A DNA stretch of 46,290 nucleotides from Halalkalibacter okhensis (GTDB taxonomy: Bacteria; Bacillota; Bacilli; Bacillales; Bacillaceae_D): positions 1-46,290 of the forward strand of contig NZ_JRJU01000032.1 in assembly GCF_000787375.1 (NCBI RefSeq). Reading direction: 5' to 3'. Every line of letters begins with the position of its first letter. Position 1 is the first letter of the stretch. The notes below the pieces were generated by a model. It did no database searches. It was not told the origin of the DNA and saw nothing but the letters and a program-made list of their open reading frames with translations. Of this stretch, positions 30,899 through 39,514 are shown piece by piece. Made by a program: the position numbers and the translations under genes.

Positions 30899-32242
30899 AT
30901 GAAGGAAGCTTCAACACTTAAAAAAGTAGTACTTTCGTCGACATTTGCGACAGGTTTATTTCTAGTAACCCCGCAAATGGCAGACGCAGCACTTGGTGAC
31001 CAAACCCTACGAACGGGGATGGACCACCCTGATGTAAAGGAATTACAAGATGCCTTAAAGAAAAAAGGTTTTTTTAATTTTGACCGATCAACAGGTTATT
31101 ACGGATCCATCACAGCAGACGCTGTCCGTGAATTTCAGAAAAAGCATAAACTACAAGTGGACGGAATCGCTGGACCACAGACATTAAGCAAATTATTATC
31201 GGAGATGGGTGGACAAGCTCCTTCATCAGGCTCGAAGACATCAAGTTCCTCTTCAAAAAATTCGAGTAATTCATCAAGCATTACAGGCATGCTTCGTTTT
31301 GGCTCAAACGGTTCACAAGTCGAAATGCTTCAACAGAAACTAAAAGAAAAAGGCTATTACACGCATAAAGTCACCGGGCAGTTTGGTCGAGTAACCGAAG
31401 CAGCAGTGCGTGATTTTCAACGTGCCAATAACCTGTCAGTTGATGGGATCGTGGGACCGCAGACGCTTTCTCACCTTATTAATGAAGCATCGCAAAAAGA
31501 AACCGAATATACACCAGATCTTCCACAAAAAGAAGAACGAAACCAAGAGACAAAAAGTGGAAGCGTAGCGACATCCACACTACGTATTGGAAGCACTGGA
31601 TCGGCCGTAACGAACCTCCAAGCTCAGCTAAGGTCTGTAGGCGTCTTTAATCAAGAACCAACAGGTTATTACGGAGATATTACAGCCCAAGCCGTACGCA
31701 GCTTCCAAAAAGCAAATAAGCTAACCGTCGATGGAATTGCTGGACCGAAGACAATCAGCAAGCTAAACGAAGTCGCAACCAATAAGTCAAGTTCAAACAA
31801 CACCTCAAGTTCAAACGCAAGCAAGGAATCGTCATCAAAAGATAAATCATCAAGTGCTTCAGGTTCAAACAACAATTCAGCAGCACTTGTAACAAACCTT
31901 GTAGCAGAAGCAGCAAACCATATCGGAGTTCCTTACCAATGGGGAGGACAATCCACAGCTGGGTTTGACTGTAGTGGGTTTACTCAATTCGTGTTTTCTC
32001 AGCAAGGCATTTCGATCCCAAGAACCGTTGCTCAGCAATGGAATGCAGGGAAGGCGGTATCAAAGCCGTCTGTAGGAGATATGGTCTTCTTTGAAACCTA
32101 TACAAGCGGTCCATCACATAATGGGATTTATATTGGGAACAATCAGTTTGTACATAGTGGATCGTCTACGGGTGTGACGATTACAAGTATGGATAATCCT
32201 TATTGGAAAGAGCGGTATTTGGGAGCGAAGAGGTTGCATTAA
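30899..32242 (+). CDS. NlpC/P60 D,L-endopeptidase with three PG-binding domains
   Basis: 447 residues with a signal peptide ending near ADA. Three peptidoglycan_binding_1 domains (about 35-100, 130-195, 225-295) each end in DGIAGPQT or DGIVGPQT. Ser/Asn/Lys-rich linkers join them, and a C-terminal NlpC/P60 domain follows with Cys (FDCSGF), His (SHNGIYIG) and a third polar residue (FVHSG). NlpC/P60 enzymes of Bacillus walls cut between D-Glu and meso-DAP. Such multi-domain enzymes act in cell separation or wall growth. GGAGGT (30884-30889) precedes. An ATG-TAG minimal reading frame at 30893-30898 sits directly before the start and may tune initiation. Confidence 0.93.
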   Translation: MKEASTLKKVVLSSTFATGLFLVTPQMADAALGDQTLRTGMDHPDVKELQDALKKKGFFNFDRSTGYYGSITADAVREFQKKHKLQVDGIAGPQTLSKLLSEMGGQAPSSGSKTSSSSSKNSSNSSSITGMLRFGSNGSQVEMLQQKLKEKGYYTHKVTGQFGRVTEAAVRDFQRANNLSVDGIVGPQTLSHLINEASQKETEYTPDLPQKEERNQETKSGSVATSTLRIGSTGSAVTNLQAQLRSVGVFNQEPTGYYGDITAQAVRSFQKANKLTVDGIAGPKTISKLNEVATNKSSSNNTSSSNASKESSSKDKSSSASGSNNNSAALVTNLVAEAANHIGVPYQWGGQSTAGFDCSGFTQFVFSQQGISIPRTVAQQWNAGKAVSKPSVGDMVFFETYTSGPSHNGIYIGNNQFVHSGSSTGVTITSMDNPYWKERYLGAKRLH

Positions 32243-32246
32243 ACCT

Positions 32247-32290
32247 AAAAGACTTGATTTCTGTTAGTGAAAACAGAACTCAAGTCTTTT
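32247..32290 (+). terminator. Terminator of the NlpC/P60 gene
   Basis: AAAAGACTTGA (32247-32257) pairs with TCAAGTCTTTT (32280-32290), around an inner TTCTGTT/AACAGAA stem. Confidence 0.88.
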
Positions 32291-32302
32291 ATTATTGAGA
32301 AA

Positions 32303-32486
32303 TTAAGCAAATAATGATTTTACTTTTTTTGTTCCGCGTATCATATAGACAATCGATTTAATATGTAAAGGATAGCCTTGAGTGTTGTTGATTGCATCTT
32401 CAACATCGATTAAGGAAGGGACAAAAACCTTTTTTCAATCTTTCTTTCATGCCAACTAGGTCAATGCGTAACTTGAATTTTTGGAG
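32303..32486 (-). pseudogene. C-terminal remnant of an unidentified protein, frameshifted
   Basis: On the minus strand, LQKFKLRIDLVGMKERLKK (from about 32486) passes by a single-base frameshift near 32430 into VFVPSLIDVEDAINN and continues through QGYPLHIKSIVYMIRGTKK to a stop at 32303. No start or ribosome binding site is present. The residue composition is protein-like across both frames, which supports a decayed gene end. The parent family is not recognised. It sits between the wall gene region and the polysaccharide island, as debris at an insertion boundary would. Confidence 0.4.
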
Positions 32487-32572
32487 TTAACTTTTCATAG
32501 TGCCTTTTTTCTAAATAACTAACATAAAACTTTACTTGTTTATTCTTGTGTGTGTTTTTGACTAAGGAAAAA

Positions 32573-32583
32573 TGTGATATAAT
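32573..32583 (+). promoter_or_regulatory. Extended -10 promoter TGTGATATAAT
   Basis: Matches the Bacillus sigma-A extended -10 consensus TRTGnTATAAT exactly. No good -35 lies 17 bases upstream (TTGACT is only 14 away), which extended -10 promoters tolerate. It may drive the 50-residue gene at 32822. Confidence 0.5.
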
Positions 32584-32821
32584 TCCTGATAACATGAATT
32601 TTTAATATAGAGTAATGTCATTGAAACTCTAAAGGGAATAGGTCTAACTTATATAAGGATGTATTGATGAATAATAGGGTGGGTGTATTAAAAATAAAAA
32701 AAGCTGGTTTATAATATAGGACAGATGGAAATGGAATTTAATTTCCATAATTTTAATATTGTTTATTCGTTATTAATTGTGGTAACTTCAATATAGCAAT
32801 TTTACGCGAGGTGTTCATTAT

Positions 32822-32974
32822 ATGCAAAAATTCGAGGAATTGCCTAAAACAGTAAAAAAAACAATCAGATATATTCTACAAGACGCTGATATGGAAAAAG
32901 TTGATGATATAGAAAATGTCATTAGTTATTATATAAAGAAAAGAAAAGAAATTTTAACAGGAGCCAGAGACTAA
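32822..32974 (+). CDS. 50-residue helical protein, unknown function
   Basis: A short gene with GAGGTG (32808-32813) eight bases before the ATG and its own terminator overlapping its end. The product starts MQKFEELPKTVKKTIRYILQ and is highly charged, with two predicted helices (ELPKTVKKTIRYILQDA and KVDDIENVISYYIKKRKEIL). The size and helical charge pattern recall small protein-interacting regulators, but no family is recognised. It stands at the head of the polysaccharide island as an independent transcript, so a regulatory role is possible but unproven. Confidence 0.65.
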   Translation: MQKFEELPKTVKKTIRYILQDADMEKVDDIENVISYYIKKRKEILTGARD

Positions 32975-32999
32975 CTAAAATTAATTCTCTGGTTTTTTT
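32964..32999 (+). terminator. Terminator of the 50-residue gene
   Basis: CCAGAGA (32964-32970) pairs with TCTCTGG (32986-32992), followed by seven T. Confidence 0.88.
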
Positions 33000-33072
33000 A
33001 TGAGTATACAGATGAGTTGAATATTAGAATGACAACTTTCTTATAGGATAATAACTACAATATTTGACAAAT

Positions 33073-33083
33073 TGTGTTATAAT
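33073..33083 (+). promoter_or_regulatory. Extended -10 promoter TGTGTTATAAT of the polysaccharide operon
   Basis: An exact TRTGnTATAAT match. TTGACA at 33064-33069 is too close to serve as -35. Initiation here would leave a leader of about 330 bases before the first gene. Confidence 0.45.
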
Positions 33084-33420
33084 TCACTTTGAAAAGTTTT
33101 GATGGGGTCTTATTGGTAGTTTTTTGAGGTAAGGGAAAATCACTTTAGTATAGAAGTGTTGTTGAATAAGATGCTTATAAGTACAGGAGAAAATAGCCGT
33201 TTTTAAACTAATTAAGATAGTTAAAGAACTAAGAGTAAAAGGATTAAAAAATAACAAGCTGACAAGATTGAACCAATTTATTAACTTTAATTGGAAAAAA
33301 TGTCATAAATAAAGTGGTTTTTTTGAGGAATTAGTCTTACTTTGTTATTAGAAAGATAGTATCCTAGACATGAAGTAAGTGAGCGAAAATTAATTATTAA
33401 TTAAAGGTGATGCTAAAATA
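33084..33420 (+). other. Long leader of the polysaccharide operon
   Basis: About 330 bases without a clear gene. One frame (about 33184-33311) reads EKIAVFKLIKIVKELRVKGL to a stop at 33309-33311, but it lacks a start codon and may be decayed coding sequence. No riboswitch class is recognised. AAAGGTGAT (33403-33411) is the ribosome binding site of the next gene. Confidence 0.45.
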
Positions 33421-34335
33421 GTGTATAGAGCGATAAGAAATATGCTGAAACTAATTAATGATTCAGTCGTAGATATAATTCCTTTCAATATTTATGCTAG
33501 CATTTATTATAATGTTTCTGCTAACGTAAACACTTACCATGTAAAGAAACTCGCATTAAATAAGCGTTTAAAGCAATTGAAGGACCTAGATTACAAAAAG
33601 AGAAAGAAAAGTGATAAACTTTTTATTCTTGGTAGTGGAAGTTCTATAAATGATATTACTGCTGAACAATGGGGACATATTAATGAACATGACAGTATAG
33701 GATTTAATTTCTGGGTTGTTCATGACTTTGTACCTACGTTTTACGTTTATGAAGAAAATCTAGAATTAAATAGAAACCAAGTTTTCTACAATATCTTAAA
33801 TGAACGAAAAGCGGATTACATTAATACTCCTTTAATAGTTAAAGATGTTGAATATAAAGGCTTATCTACTGACTTAATTCCTTCTGAGTTAATAGATAAC
33901 ATTTATTTATCAACTGAGATAGTTATCCCTTACTCGAATGAGTATCATGTTGAAAAGTTTCTAAACAAGGGTAAAGATTTTTTTGAGTCGCAAAATTCAC
34001 ACTCAGTGAACCTCCTTCTGAAAAAATCGGCTAGTATAAGCTATTTGTTACATTTATCTCAAGTCTTAGGTTATAAAGAGGTTATACTCTGTGGAATAGA
34101 TTTAAATAATAGCTTATATTTCTATGAACATGAGAGTTATAAAAGTAAGGTTACACCTATACAAGATTATGAAACTAGTAAAGTGCACCCAACAAATATT
34201 AGAACGGAATCAAACCTTCCAATAGAAATAGTTGTTAATTTAATTAAAAATACCTATTTAAAAGATTCCAATATGAAATTATATGTAGCTAGTAAAAAAA
34301 GTTCACTTCATCCTAAGCTTGATTGTTACTTTTGA
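33421..34335 (+). CDS. Putative glycosyltransferase related to DUF115/GT42 (sialyltransferase-like)
   Basis: 304 residues from a GTG. After an N-terminal ~65 residues the sequence has LFILGSGSSINDITAEQWGH and GFNFWVVHDFVPTFYVYE, the 'GxGxSl..i......d..i..N' arrangement seen at the nucleotide-binding site of Campylobacter GT42 sialyltransferases and of DUF115 (Maf-like) proteins. A later EVILCGIDLNNSLYF fits the same fold. The protein is probably cytosolic. In a locus that also makes CMP-sialic acid it may transfer a sialic residue, but the family call is tentative. It is the first gene of the operon and is close to the next one. Confidence 0.6.
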   Translation: MYRAIRNMLKLINDSVVDIIPFNIYASIYYNVSANVNTYHVKKLALNKRLKQLKDLDYKKRKKSDKLFILGSGSSINDITAEQWGHINEHDSIGFNFWVVHDFVPTFYVYEENLELNRNQVFYNILNERKADYINTPLIVKDVEYKGLSTDLIPSELIDNIYLSTEIVIPYSNEYHVEKFLNKGKDFFESQNSHSVNLLLKKSASISYLLHLSQVLGYKEVILCGIDLNNSLYFYEHESYKSKVTPIQDYETSKVHPTNIRTESNLPIEIVVNLIKNTYLKDSNMKLYVASKKSSLHPKLDCYF

Positions 34336-34364
34336 TACGTTTATTAGCAGAGGGGGTGAAGTCT

Positions 34365-35183
34365 ATGCCGTTTTCAGTATTAATGTCAATTTACTATAAA
34401 GATAATCCAACTCATTTAGAAGAAGCAATTAATAGTATAATAGTACAAACTATGCCCCCAGCAGAAATAGTTCTAGTAATAGATGGAGAGGTCCCTCATG
34501 AGTTAGAAAATGTTATTGCTAGTTATGAAAACAACTGGGGAAAGCTATTTAAAATAGTGAGGCTCTCCACCAACAAGGGTTTAGGTAATGCACTTGAAGT
34601 CGGCGTTAAGGCCTCAAGTTTTGATATAGTCGCAAGAATGGATTCTGATGATGTATCTATAGAGAGCCGATTTGAGAAACAAGTTGGATGCTTATTAGAA
34701 CATCCAGATATAGATATTGTCGGTTCCTATATTTCAGAATTTGAGCATGATATCAACAATGTGGTCTCAACTAGAAAGGTTCCTACTAATGACAAGGAAA
34801 TTAAAAAATTCGCAAAAAGTAGGAACCCCTTTAATCATATGACAGTAGTCTTTAGAAAAAGCAGTGTCCTTAAGTCGGGTAATTATAAAGAAATGCTTTG
34901 GTTTGAAGATTATTACCTTTGGGCTAGAATGATTGCTAATGGGTGTAAAATGTTAAACATTCCAGAAAGCTTAGTTTACGCTAGGGTTGATAATGGGTTT
35001 ATCCTTAGAAGAGGCGGCAAGAGATATCTGTTAAATGAAATAAAGCTTCAAAAAAGATTTTTGGAAATGGGCTTTATTGATTTAAAAATATACTACAAAA
35101 ACATTATGGTGAGAGCACCTGTAAGGGTACTACCCCCACCATTTAGAAAGTTTGTTTATGAGTTTAGTTTAAGAAGTAAATAA
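34365..35183 (+). CDS. Family 2 glycosyltransferase
   Basis: 272 residues from the ATG at 34365, behind AGAGGGGG; a longer frame that overlaps the previous gene lacks a site. The GT-A motifs are visible: PFSVLMSIYYKDNP at the N terminus, STNKGLGNALEVGVK, the metal-binding DSDD (VARMDSDDVSIESRFEKQ), and the later WFEDYYLWARM (ED acceptor-base motif). It resembles capsule/LOS transferases of the 'amylovoran/AmsE-like' kind. It transfers a sugar from an NDP-sugar to a membrane-bound glycan at the cytosolic face. The donor cannot be told from the sequence. Confidence 0.88.
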   Translation: MPFSVLMSIYYKDNPTHLEEAINSIIVQTMPPAEIVLVIDGEVPHELENVIASYENNWGKLFKIVRLSTNKGLGNALEVGVKASSFDIVARMDSDDVSIESRFEKQVGCLLEHPDIDIVGSYISEFEHDINNVVSTRKVPTNDKEIKKFAKSRNPFNHMTVVFRKSSVLKSGNYKEMLWFEDYYLWARMIANGCKMLNIPESLVYARVDNGFILRRGGKRYLLNEIKLQKRFLEMGFIDLKIYYKNIMVRAPVRVLPPPFRKFVYEFSLRSK

Positions 35184-35208
35184 AATATATATATTTTTGG
35201 AGGATATT

Positions 35209-36261
35209 ATGATTAAAAATAAAAACGTAATTGAAATTGGTAACAGAAAAATTGGACAAGGGTATAAGCCATTTGTTATCCCTGAGATCGGTATTAACCA
35301 TGAAGGTGATTTTAACAAGGCAATCCAAATGGTCGATGATGCATATGCAGCTGGTGCTGAAATCGCTAAGTTCCAAAGTCATGTTATTGAAGATGAAATG
35401 ATTCCTGAAGCTGGGAAAGTTATCCCGGGGAATGCGAAAGAATCTATCTTAGACATTATGACAAGATGTGCATTGACTTTAGATGAAGAAATTAAACTGA
35501 AAGAATATGTAGAAAGTAAAGGCATGATCTACCTTAGTACGCCATTCTCGCGTGCAGCAGCTGATCGCTTAGAGGAAATGGGTGTACAAGCTTATAAAAT
35601 TGGGTCAGGTGAGTGTAACAACTATCCGTTAATTGATCATATTGCTTCTTTCGGAAAGCCAATTATCTTAAGTACAGGTATGAATAATATTGAATCTATT
35701 AAGAAGTCAGTAGAAATTTTAGAAAAACGTAATGTTCAATATGCATTGTTACACTGTGTTTCTATGTATCCAACTCCATACGATAAAGTACAGTTAGGTG
35801 CCATTCAAGATCTGAGCGAACAGTTCCCTAATGCAGTAACAGGTTTAAGTGACCACTCTATGGGTAACTATACGTGCTTTGGTGCTATCCCATACGGTGC
35901 AAGTATCCTAGAGAAACATTTTACTTCTAACAAGAGCTGGCCAGGACCAGATGTTCCAATTTCAATTGATCCTACTGAATTAAAGGAGTTAATTGAAGGT
36001 ACAGATGCCATCTCTCTAGCTTTGGGTGGAAAGAAACAAATCCTGGCAGAAGAGCAACCTACTATTGATTTTGCATATGCGTGTGTTGTTACTACTAAGC
36101 CTATTAAAAAAGGTGAAAAGTTAACTAAAGAAAATCTTTGGGTGAAAAGACCTGGTACTGGTGAAATCAAAGCAGTTGATTTCGAAAAATGTTTAGGTCA
36201 AACGGCACAAACTGATATAGAAGAAAATATCCAAGTGAAATGGAGTATGATAAGCCAATGA
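35209..36261 (+). CDS. neuB: N-acetylneuraminate synthase
   Basis: 350 residues from the ATG at 35209 (TTGGAGG at 35197-35203). Condenses ManNAc with phosphoenolpyruvate to give N-acetylneuraminic acid. The TIM-barrel NeuB motifs are present: PEIGINHEGDFNKAIQMV, AEIAKFQSH, STPFSRAAADRLEE, KIGSGECNNYPLI, ILSTGMNN and GLSDHSMG. The C-terminal SAF/antifreeze-like domain (about 290-350; VVTTKPIKKGEKLTKENLWV) is complete. Paralogues (LegI, PseI) use related substrates. With no dehydratase or aminotransferase genes in the operon, sialic acid itself is the simplest product. It overlaps neuC by 4 bases. Confidence 0.92.
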   Translation: MIKNKNVIEIGNRKIGQGYKPFVIPEIGINHEGDFNKAIQMVDDAYAAGAEIAKFQSHVIEDEMIPEAGKVIPGNAKESILDIMTRCALTLDEEIKLKEYVESKGMIYLSTPFSRAAADRLEEMGVQAYKIGSGECNNYPLIDHIASFGKPIILSTGMNNIESIKKSVEILEKRNVQYALLHCVSMYPTPYDKVQLGAIQDLSEQFPNAVTGLSDHSMGNYTCFGAIPYGASILEKHFTSNKSWPGPDVPISIDPTELKELIEGTDAISLALGGKKQILAEEQPTIDFAYACVVTTKPIKKGEKLTKENLWVKRPGTGEIKAVDFEKCLGQTAQTDIEENIQVKWSMISQ

Positions 36262-37406
36262 AAAAAATAGTTTTCTTGACTGGTACCAGAGCAGATTACG
36301 GGAAAATCAAGTCACTAATGTCGCGAGTTGACAAAAGCCCTAATTTTGAGTTAAATATCTTTGTTACCGGTATGCATATGTTGTCTAAGTACGGGTCAAC
36401 ATATCAAGAACTCGAAAAAGATGGCTTTCAAAATATATATAAATTCGTGAACCAAAGAGAAAACCAAAGTATGGATATTACTCTGAGTAACACAATAGTT
36501 GGTTTCAGTAATTATGTTACTGAAATCAAGCCCGATTTAATTGTTGTTCATGGTGATAGAGTAGAAGCTCTAGCAGGAGCAATGGTTGGTGCTCTTAATA
36601 ATATAAAAGTTGCCCACATTGAAGGTGGAGAAGTGTCAGGAACTATTGATGAATCTATTAGGCACGCTGTAACTAAATTTGCTCATCTACATTTTGTATC
36701 GAATGAAGAGGCGAAGAGAAGAGTTATTCAGTTAGGGGAGAAAGAAGAATCAATATTTGTTATTGGATCACCGGACATTGATATCATGTTCTCTAGTAAA
36801 TTACCAACTCTTGAAACTGTGAAAGAACGCTATTCAATTCCTTACGATGATTATACAATTTTTATGTACCACCCTGTTACAACAGAGGTTCATAAGTTGA
36901 AAGATCATATACGGAATGTCGTTGATGCATTAATCGCTTCAAATAGAAATTATATAGTAATTTACCCCAACAATGATGAAGGAAGCCAAATTATATTGGA
37001 TGAGTATAAGAGATTTGAAAACAATCCTAAATTTAAATTATTCCCTTCAATTAGATTTGAGAATTTCCTAACATTATTGAAAAATTGTGAATTAATGATT
37101 GGTAACTCTAGTGCTGGAGTACGTGAAGCTAGTGTTTACGGTGTCCAATCAGTAGATATAGGTATTAGACAACAAGGAAGATATGATATCTATGATTTAA
37201 TAATTCATGTGAGGGAAAATAAGGATGAAATCTTGACGACACTAAATAATATTACCAAGCTAAATTTCGAAAGTACTTCTCCATTTGGTGACGGAAGAAG
37301 TGATGAGAGGTTTTTAGAGGCGTTGGAGAATGATTTTGTTTGGGATGAACAATTCCAGAAACAATTTATGAATATTGAGGTTTTAAAGCCTAGTCTAGTA
37401 GGTTAA
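36258..37406 (+). CDS. neuC: UDP-N-acetylglucosamine 2-epimerase (hydrolysing)
   Basis: 382 residues from the ATG at 36258, which overlaps the neuB stop (ATGA). An ATG at 36240 is possible, but MKKIVFLTGTRADYGKIKSL is the usual NeuC start. The GT-B-like epimerase fold shows VHGDRVEALAGAM, HIEGGEVSGTIDESIRHAVT (NeuC signature), VIGSPDID, MYHPVTTE and GNSSAGVREASVYG. The enzyme converts UDP-GlcNAc to ManNAc and UDP, the first step toward sialic acid. The LegG version uses a bacillosamine substrate; nothing here forces that reading. Confidence 0.9.
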   Translation: MKKIVFLTGTRADYGKIKSLMSRVDKSPNFELNIFVTGMHMLSKYGSTYQELEKDGFQNIYKFVNQRENQSMDITLSNTIVGFSNYVTEIKPDLIVVHGDRVEALAGAMVGALNNIKVAHIEGGEVSGTIDESIRHAVTKFAHLHFVSNEEAKRRVIQLGEKEESIFVIGSPDIDIMFSSKLPTLETVKERYSIPYDDYTIFMYHPVTTEVHKLKDHIRNVVDALIASNRNYIVIYPNNDEGSQIILDEYKRFENNPKFKLFPSIRFENFLTLLKNCELMIGNSSAGVREASVYGVQSVDIGIRQQGRYDIYDLIIHVRENKDEILTTLNNITKLNFESTSPFGDGRSDERFLEALENDFVWDEQFQKQFMNIEVLKPSLVG

Positions 37407-37419
37407 AACAACAATTTGT

Positions 37420-37452
37420 AAGAAGAAATAAAATTTGATTTTATTTCTTCTT
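37420..37452 (+). promoter_or_regulatory. 14-bp A/T-rich hairpin between neuC and neuA
   Basis: AAGAAGAAATAAAA (37420-37433) pairs perfectly with TTTTATTTCTTCTT (37439-37452) around TTTGA. It lies in the only large gap inside the sialic acid genes and may act as an attenuator or an RNA-processing site. Confidence 0.55.
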
Positions 37453-37492
37453 ATCTTTATGAGTTATTATAAACTATAAGGATGATTAATAT

Positions 37493-38200
37493 ATGTATAA
37501 AGGGTCAAAAATATTAGCTATTATTCCTGCTAGGGGTGGAAGCAAAGGGATTCCAGGGAAAAATATAATAGATGTTAATGGTAAACCATTAATTCAATAT
37601 ACAATTGATGCTGCGAAAGGATCAAGATATATTGATAAGGTAGTTGTTTCAACGGACTCAACAGAAATAGCTGAAGTGGCAAAAAGTTGTGGCGCTGAAG
37701 TTCCTTTCTTAAGACCTGATTTCTTAGCCTCTGATTCAGCTAAAACAATTGATGCCTTGGTCCATTGTGTTAAAAAACTTCAGGATTGTGGGGAGAAATA
37801 CGATTATATTGTATTATTGCAACCAACACAGCCACTCAGGACGAGTCTTCATATTGATGAAGCAATTATGGAGATTATCAATAGTGGTGTTACGTCATTA
37901 GTAAGTATATCGTTAGTAAAAGAACACCCAATCTTAATGAGAACACTTAATGCAGAAAAAGCAACTTTAAGTAACTTGCTGAAAACTCCTAGTACTGTTC
38001 GAAGACAGGACTTCCCCAATTATTATAAAGTTAATGGTGCAATATATATTAATTCAATTAAACATTTTAATAATACCATTAGTCTAAATGATAATAAACA
38101 TGCGTATATAATGGATCAAAAGTACGATCTAGACATAGATGATTATAATGATTTGGAACTTTTACGAATTATTCTTAAGAGTAAGTCTCCTCATCAATAA
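37493..38200 (+). CDS. neuA: CMP-N-acetylneuraminate (acylneuraminate) cytidylyltransferase
   Basis: 235 residues. The nucleotidyltransferase signature is complete: IIPARGGSKGIPGKNI, STDSTEIAEVAKSCGAEVPF, LQPTQPLRT and RRQDFPNYYKVNGAIYI (RRQ...N..YKvNGaiYi). It activates sialic acid with CTP to give CMP-sialic acid for transferases. The length and all motifs fit NeuA/LegF. It follows the hairpin and precedes a polysialyltransferase-like gene in the same direction. Confidence 0.93.
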   Translation: MYKGSKILAIIPARGGSKGIPGKNIIDVNGKPLIQYTIDAAKGSRYIDKVVVSTDSTEIAEVAKSCGAEVPFLRPDFLASDSAKTIDALVHCVKKLQDCGEKYDYIVLLQPTQPLRTSLHIDEAIMEIINSGVTSLVSISLVKEHPILMRTLNAEKATLSNLLKTPSTVRRQDFPNYYKVNGAIYINSIKHFNNTISLNDNKHAYIMDQKYDLDIDDYNDLELLRIILKSKSPHQ

Positions 38201-38225
38201 TTTAATATTGAAAAGGGTGTTTTAA

Positions 38226-39482
38226 TTGAATTTGTTTATTGTGTCTAATCTAGGGCAACTCATTCAAGCTCAAAACGTTATTAAACAAAATGATTTAATT
38301 GATAATGTGTTAGTTGTCTTATGGACAAAAAGAAATACGGTGGTTCGTGATAATATAATAAATAATGTTGATAATCAATTTTTTAGTAATGTCGACACAC
38401 TTCAGCTTCCTAATTTTCCAAATAAGTTTCATGTGAATAATTTAATGAAAATACGGAAAGATTATAATCATTTAATAGAAAACTATCCTTTTACTGATGT
38501 TTTTGTATGTAATTATAACTCTCATTATAATTTCCTCTATGACATAGCTAAGGCTAAGAACATAAATATAAACATTTTTGAGGAAGGCCTAGGAACATAT
38601 AAGTTTAAAGTTGTGTTAGATAAAATGCAGGAAAATAATAAAATAAAATTCATAGAACGATTTACTATCGCACAAAATTTTGCCATTAAAGATTTTAAAC
38701 AAGCTATTAAACAAACAGATCTATTTAAATGGTTAGTATTTTTATTATTATTTATAAAGAATAATTTATTCAATCCACTTTTTATTTTACTTAAAGGAAT
38801 GGCTAGAATATGTTTATCTTTCTTCCCTATCGAGTTTGTAAATAAAATTAAAAAAATAAAAACGCCTAAAGAATTAAGAAGCTTTGATGGAACAATTCCA
38901 ATGTTTGATAAAGCTTATTTTACATTCCCTGATCAAGGAAGTGAACTATTTAAGGCAAAGCAATATAATGAACTTAAATTAGATTATCAACTTAAAAAGG
39001 AAGTTGAATATTATCTAAAAAATAGCCAAACGCTAAGTTTATTAGATAGAAAATCAGTTATCTTTTTAGACCAAGTATATAATGTACCTCCTGAAAAGCA
39101 TACAGAAATTATAATGAAATATTTAAATGAGTTTTATCCACAAAGAAATATTTTTATAAAAATGCATCCGCGAAGTAAAACTGAAGTTAGAAAATCTTTT
39201 GAGGATAAAATAAAGAAATATAATAATATTAGACTAATAGAGTTAGATGTAGAAATGCCATTTGAAGCTATACTAGTTGAAAAGAAGCCGAAAACAATTG
39301 TTAGCTTAACTTCAACGTCTTTAGTTTATGGTCCTAAATTAATATCTGGGACAGAAGTTGTTAGTTGTGCAAATTATTACCTAAGGAATATTAAGTCTGC
39401 GAATATAAAAGATAATGTTTTAAAAGAAATTGAGGTAGACAGAGATACATTGAAAGTTATTGGTGGAGTTACTTTTAATTAA
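38226..39482 (+). CDS. Polysialyltransferase-like protein (GT38/PF07388 type)
   Basis: 418 residues from a TTG at 38226 behind AAAGGGTG. Motifs match the alpha-2,8-polysialyltransferase family: FEEGLGTYKF, the catalytic-type KMHPRSKTEV (the essential 'HP' motif) and SLTSTSLVYGPKLISGTEVV (the 'SS/STS' motif). A hydrophobic stretch near residues 160-200 may be membrane-associated. CMP-sialic acid from NeuA would be its donor. Such enzymes make polysialic capsules in Gram-negative pathogens, so a copy in a Bacillaceae is noteworthy. Confidence 0.78.
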   Translation: MNLFIVSNLGQLIQAQNVIKQNDLIDNVLVVLWTKRNTVVRDNIINNVDNQFFSNVDTLQLPNFPNKFHVNNLMKIRKDYNHLIENYPFTDVFVCNYNSHYNFLYDIAKAKNININIFEEGLGTYKFKVVLDKMQENNKIKFIERFTIAQNFAIKDFKQAIKQTDLFKWLVFLLLFIKNNLFNPLFILLKGMARICLSFFPIEFVNKIKKIKTPKELRSFDGTIPMFDKAYFTFPDQGSELFKAKQYNELKLDYQLKKEVEYYLKNSQTLSLLDRKSVIFLDQVYNVPPEKHTEIIMKYLNEFYPQRNIFIKMHPRSKTEVRKSFEDKIKKYNNIRLIELDVEMPFEAILVEKKPKTIVSLTSTSLVYGPKLISGTEVVSCANYYLRNIKSANIKDNVLKEIEVDRDTLKVIGGVTFN

Positions 39483-39514
39483 GTATTTACTATTTTTTAG
39501 AGGTTGGGTTTTGT

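Noticed and set aside
32667-32714. A 15-codon frame starting ATGAATAATAGG
   Set aside because: Weak start signal and very short; no independent support.
33064-33083. TTGACA and TATAAT as a standard promoter
   Set aside because: Only 8 bases separate the two boxes. The extended -10 reading is used instead.
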